Source of the DNA: DASTCC01 sp035711465
GTDB lineage: Bacteria > Acidobacteriota > Vicinamibacteria > Vicinamibacterales > SCN-69-37
DNA length: 6,894 nucleotides
Direction: 5' to 3'
Assembly (NCBI GenBank): GCA_035711465.1
Contig: DASTCC010000118.1
Coordinates: 1 to 6,894, forward strand
The notes below the pieces were generated by a model. The model was not told the origin of the DNA. It saw nothing but the letters and a program-made list of their open reading frames with translations, and ran no database searches. Shown here piece after piece: positions 6,849-6,894 of the stretch. The position numbers were made by a program, and so were the translations under genes. Position 1 is the first letter of the stretch, and each line of letters opens with the position of its first letter.

Positions 6849-6894
6849 GGTCGGAGGGGGGTCGGAGTAGGGTCGGAGTAGGGTCGGAGTAGGG
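6842..6894. repeat. 11-bp tandem repeat, unit GGAGTAGGGTC, at least 4.8 copies, includes the permease stop codon
   Basis: Copies lie at 6842-6852, 6853-6863, 6864-6874, 6875-6885 and 6886-6894 (cut by the window edge). Four are identical as far as seen; only the second differs, with TA replaced by GG. The first copy contains the last glutamate codon and TAG stop (6846-6848) of the permease, so the array is continuous with the gene end. Since 11 is not a multiple of 3, the TAG in successive units falls in each reading frame in turn. GGG runs separated by five to eight bases make a G-rich transcript 3' end. The full length is unknown. Confidence 0.95.

Noticed and set aside
6842..6894. CRISPR-like array
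   Set aside because: The 11-bp units are directly abutting with no spacers and are too short for CRISPR repeats.
1..6894. Insertion sequences, phage genes, tRNA or rRNA, or an ABC ATPase
   Set aside because: I saw no transposase, integrase, terminal inverted repeats, Walker A motif in a real frame, or structured RNA gene; the three genes and two short spacers account for the whole window.

Overview
The window is G+C-rich (roughly two thirds by eye) and fully coding-dense. It carries two large duplicated FtsX/MacB-type permeases without any ATPase beside them. That architecture is the hallmark of the 'acidobacterial duplicated orphan permeases' (ADOP). Together with the base composition and codon use, it points to a chromosomal segment from Acidobacteriota, most likely the high-GC Vicinamibacteria (subdivision 6) or a close relative. 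The taxonomic call is an inference from gene type and composition; there is no rRNA or other marker in the window.

Layout from left to right: (1) positions 1-2538, minus strand, a long ADOP permease starting at a GTG and running off the left edge after 846 codons, with only its last few dozen residues missing. (2) Positions 2539-2687, a 149-bp spacer with a 7-bp tandem repeat just after the amidase stop, a possible hairpin, and a weak candidate promoter for the permease. (3) Positions 2688-4388, minus strand, a 566-residue amidase-signature hydrolase with a twin-arginine export signal, closest in motif pattern to bacterial peptide amidases. (4) Positions 4389-4505, a 117-bp divergent promoter region. 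(5) Positions 4506-6848, plus strand, a complete 780-residue ADOP permease of the short type, without the N-terminal cytoplasmic prefix. (6) Positions 6842-6894, an 11-bp tandem repeat that includes the permease stop codon and continues past the right edge.

The long minus-strand reading frame from 2538 to 1 has no stop inside the window. It is a real gene that is easily missed because it starts with GTG and has no stop codon here.

How the genes might work together is not settled by the sequence. The amidase is predicted to act in the periplasm, and both permeases would sit in the inner membrane with large periplasmic core domains, so all three products meet at the cell envelope. The amidase and the second permease share a divergent promoter region and could be co-regulated. 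ADOP genes are very numerous and scattered in these genomes, however, so chance neighbourhood is also plausible. I see no convincing novel multi-gene system. The least explained elements are the two G-rich short tandem repeats placed immediately at the 3' ends of the amidase and of the second permease.
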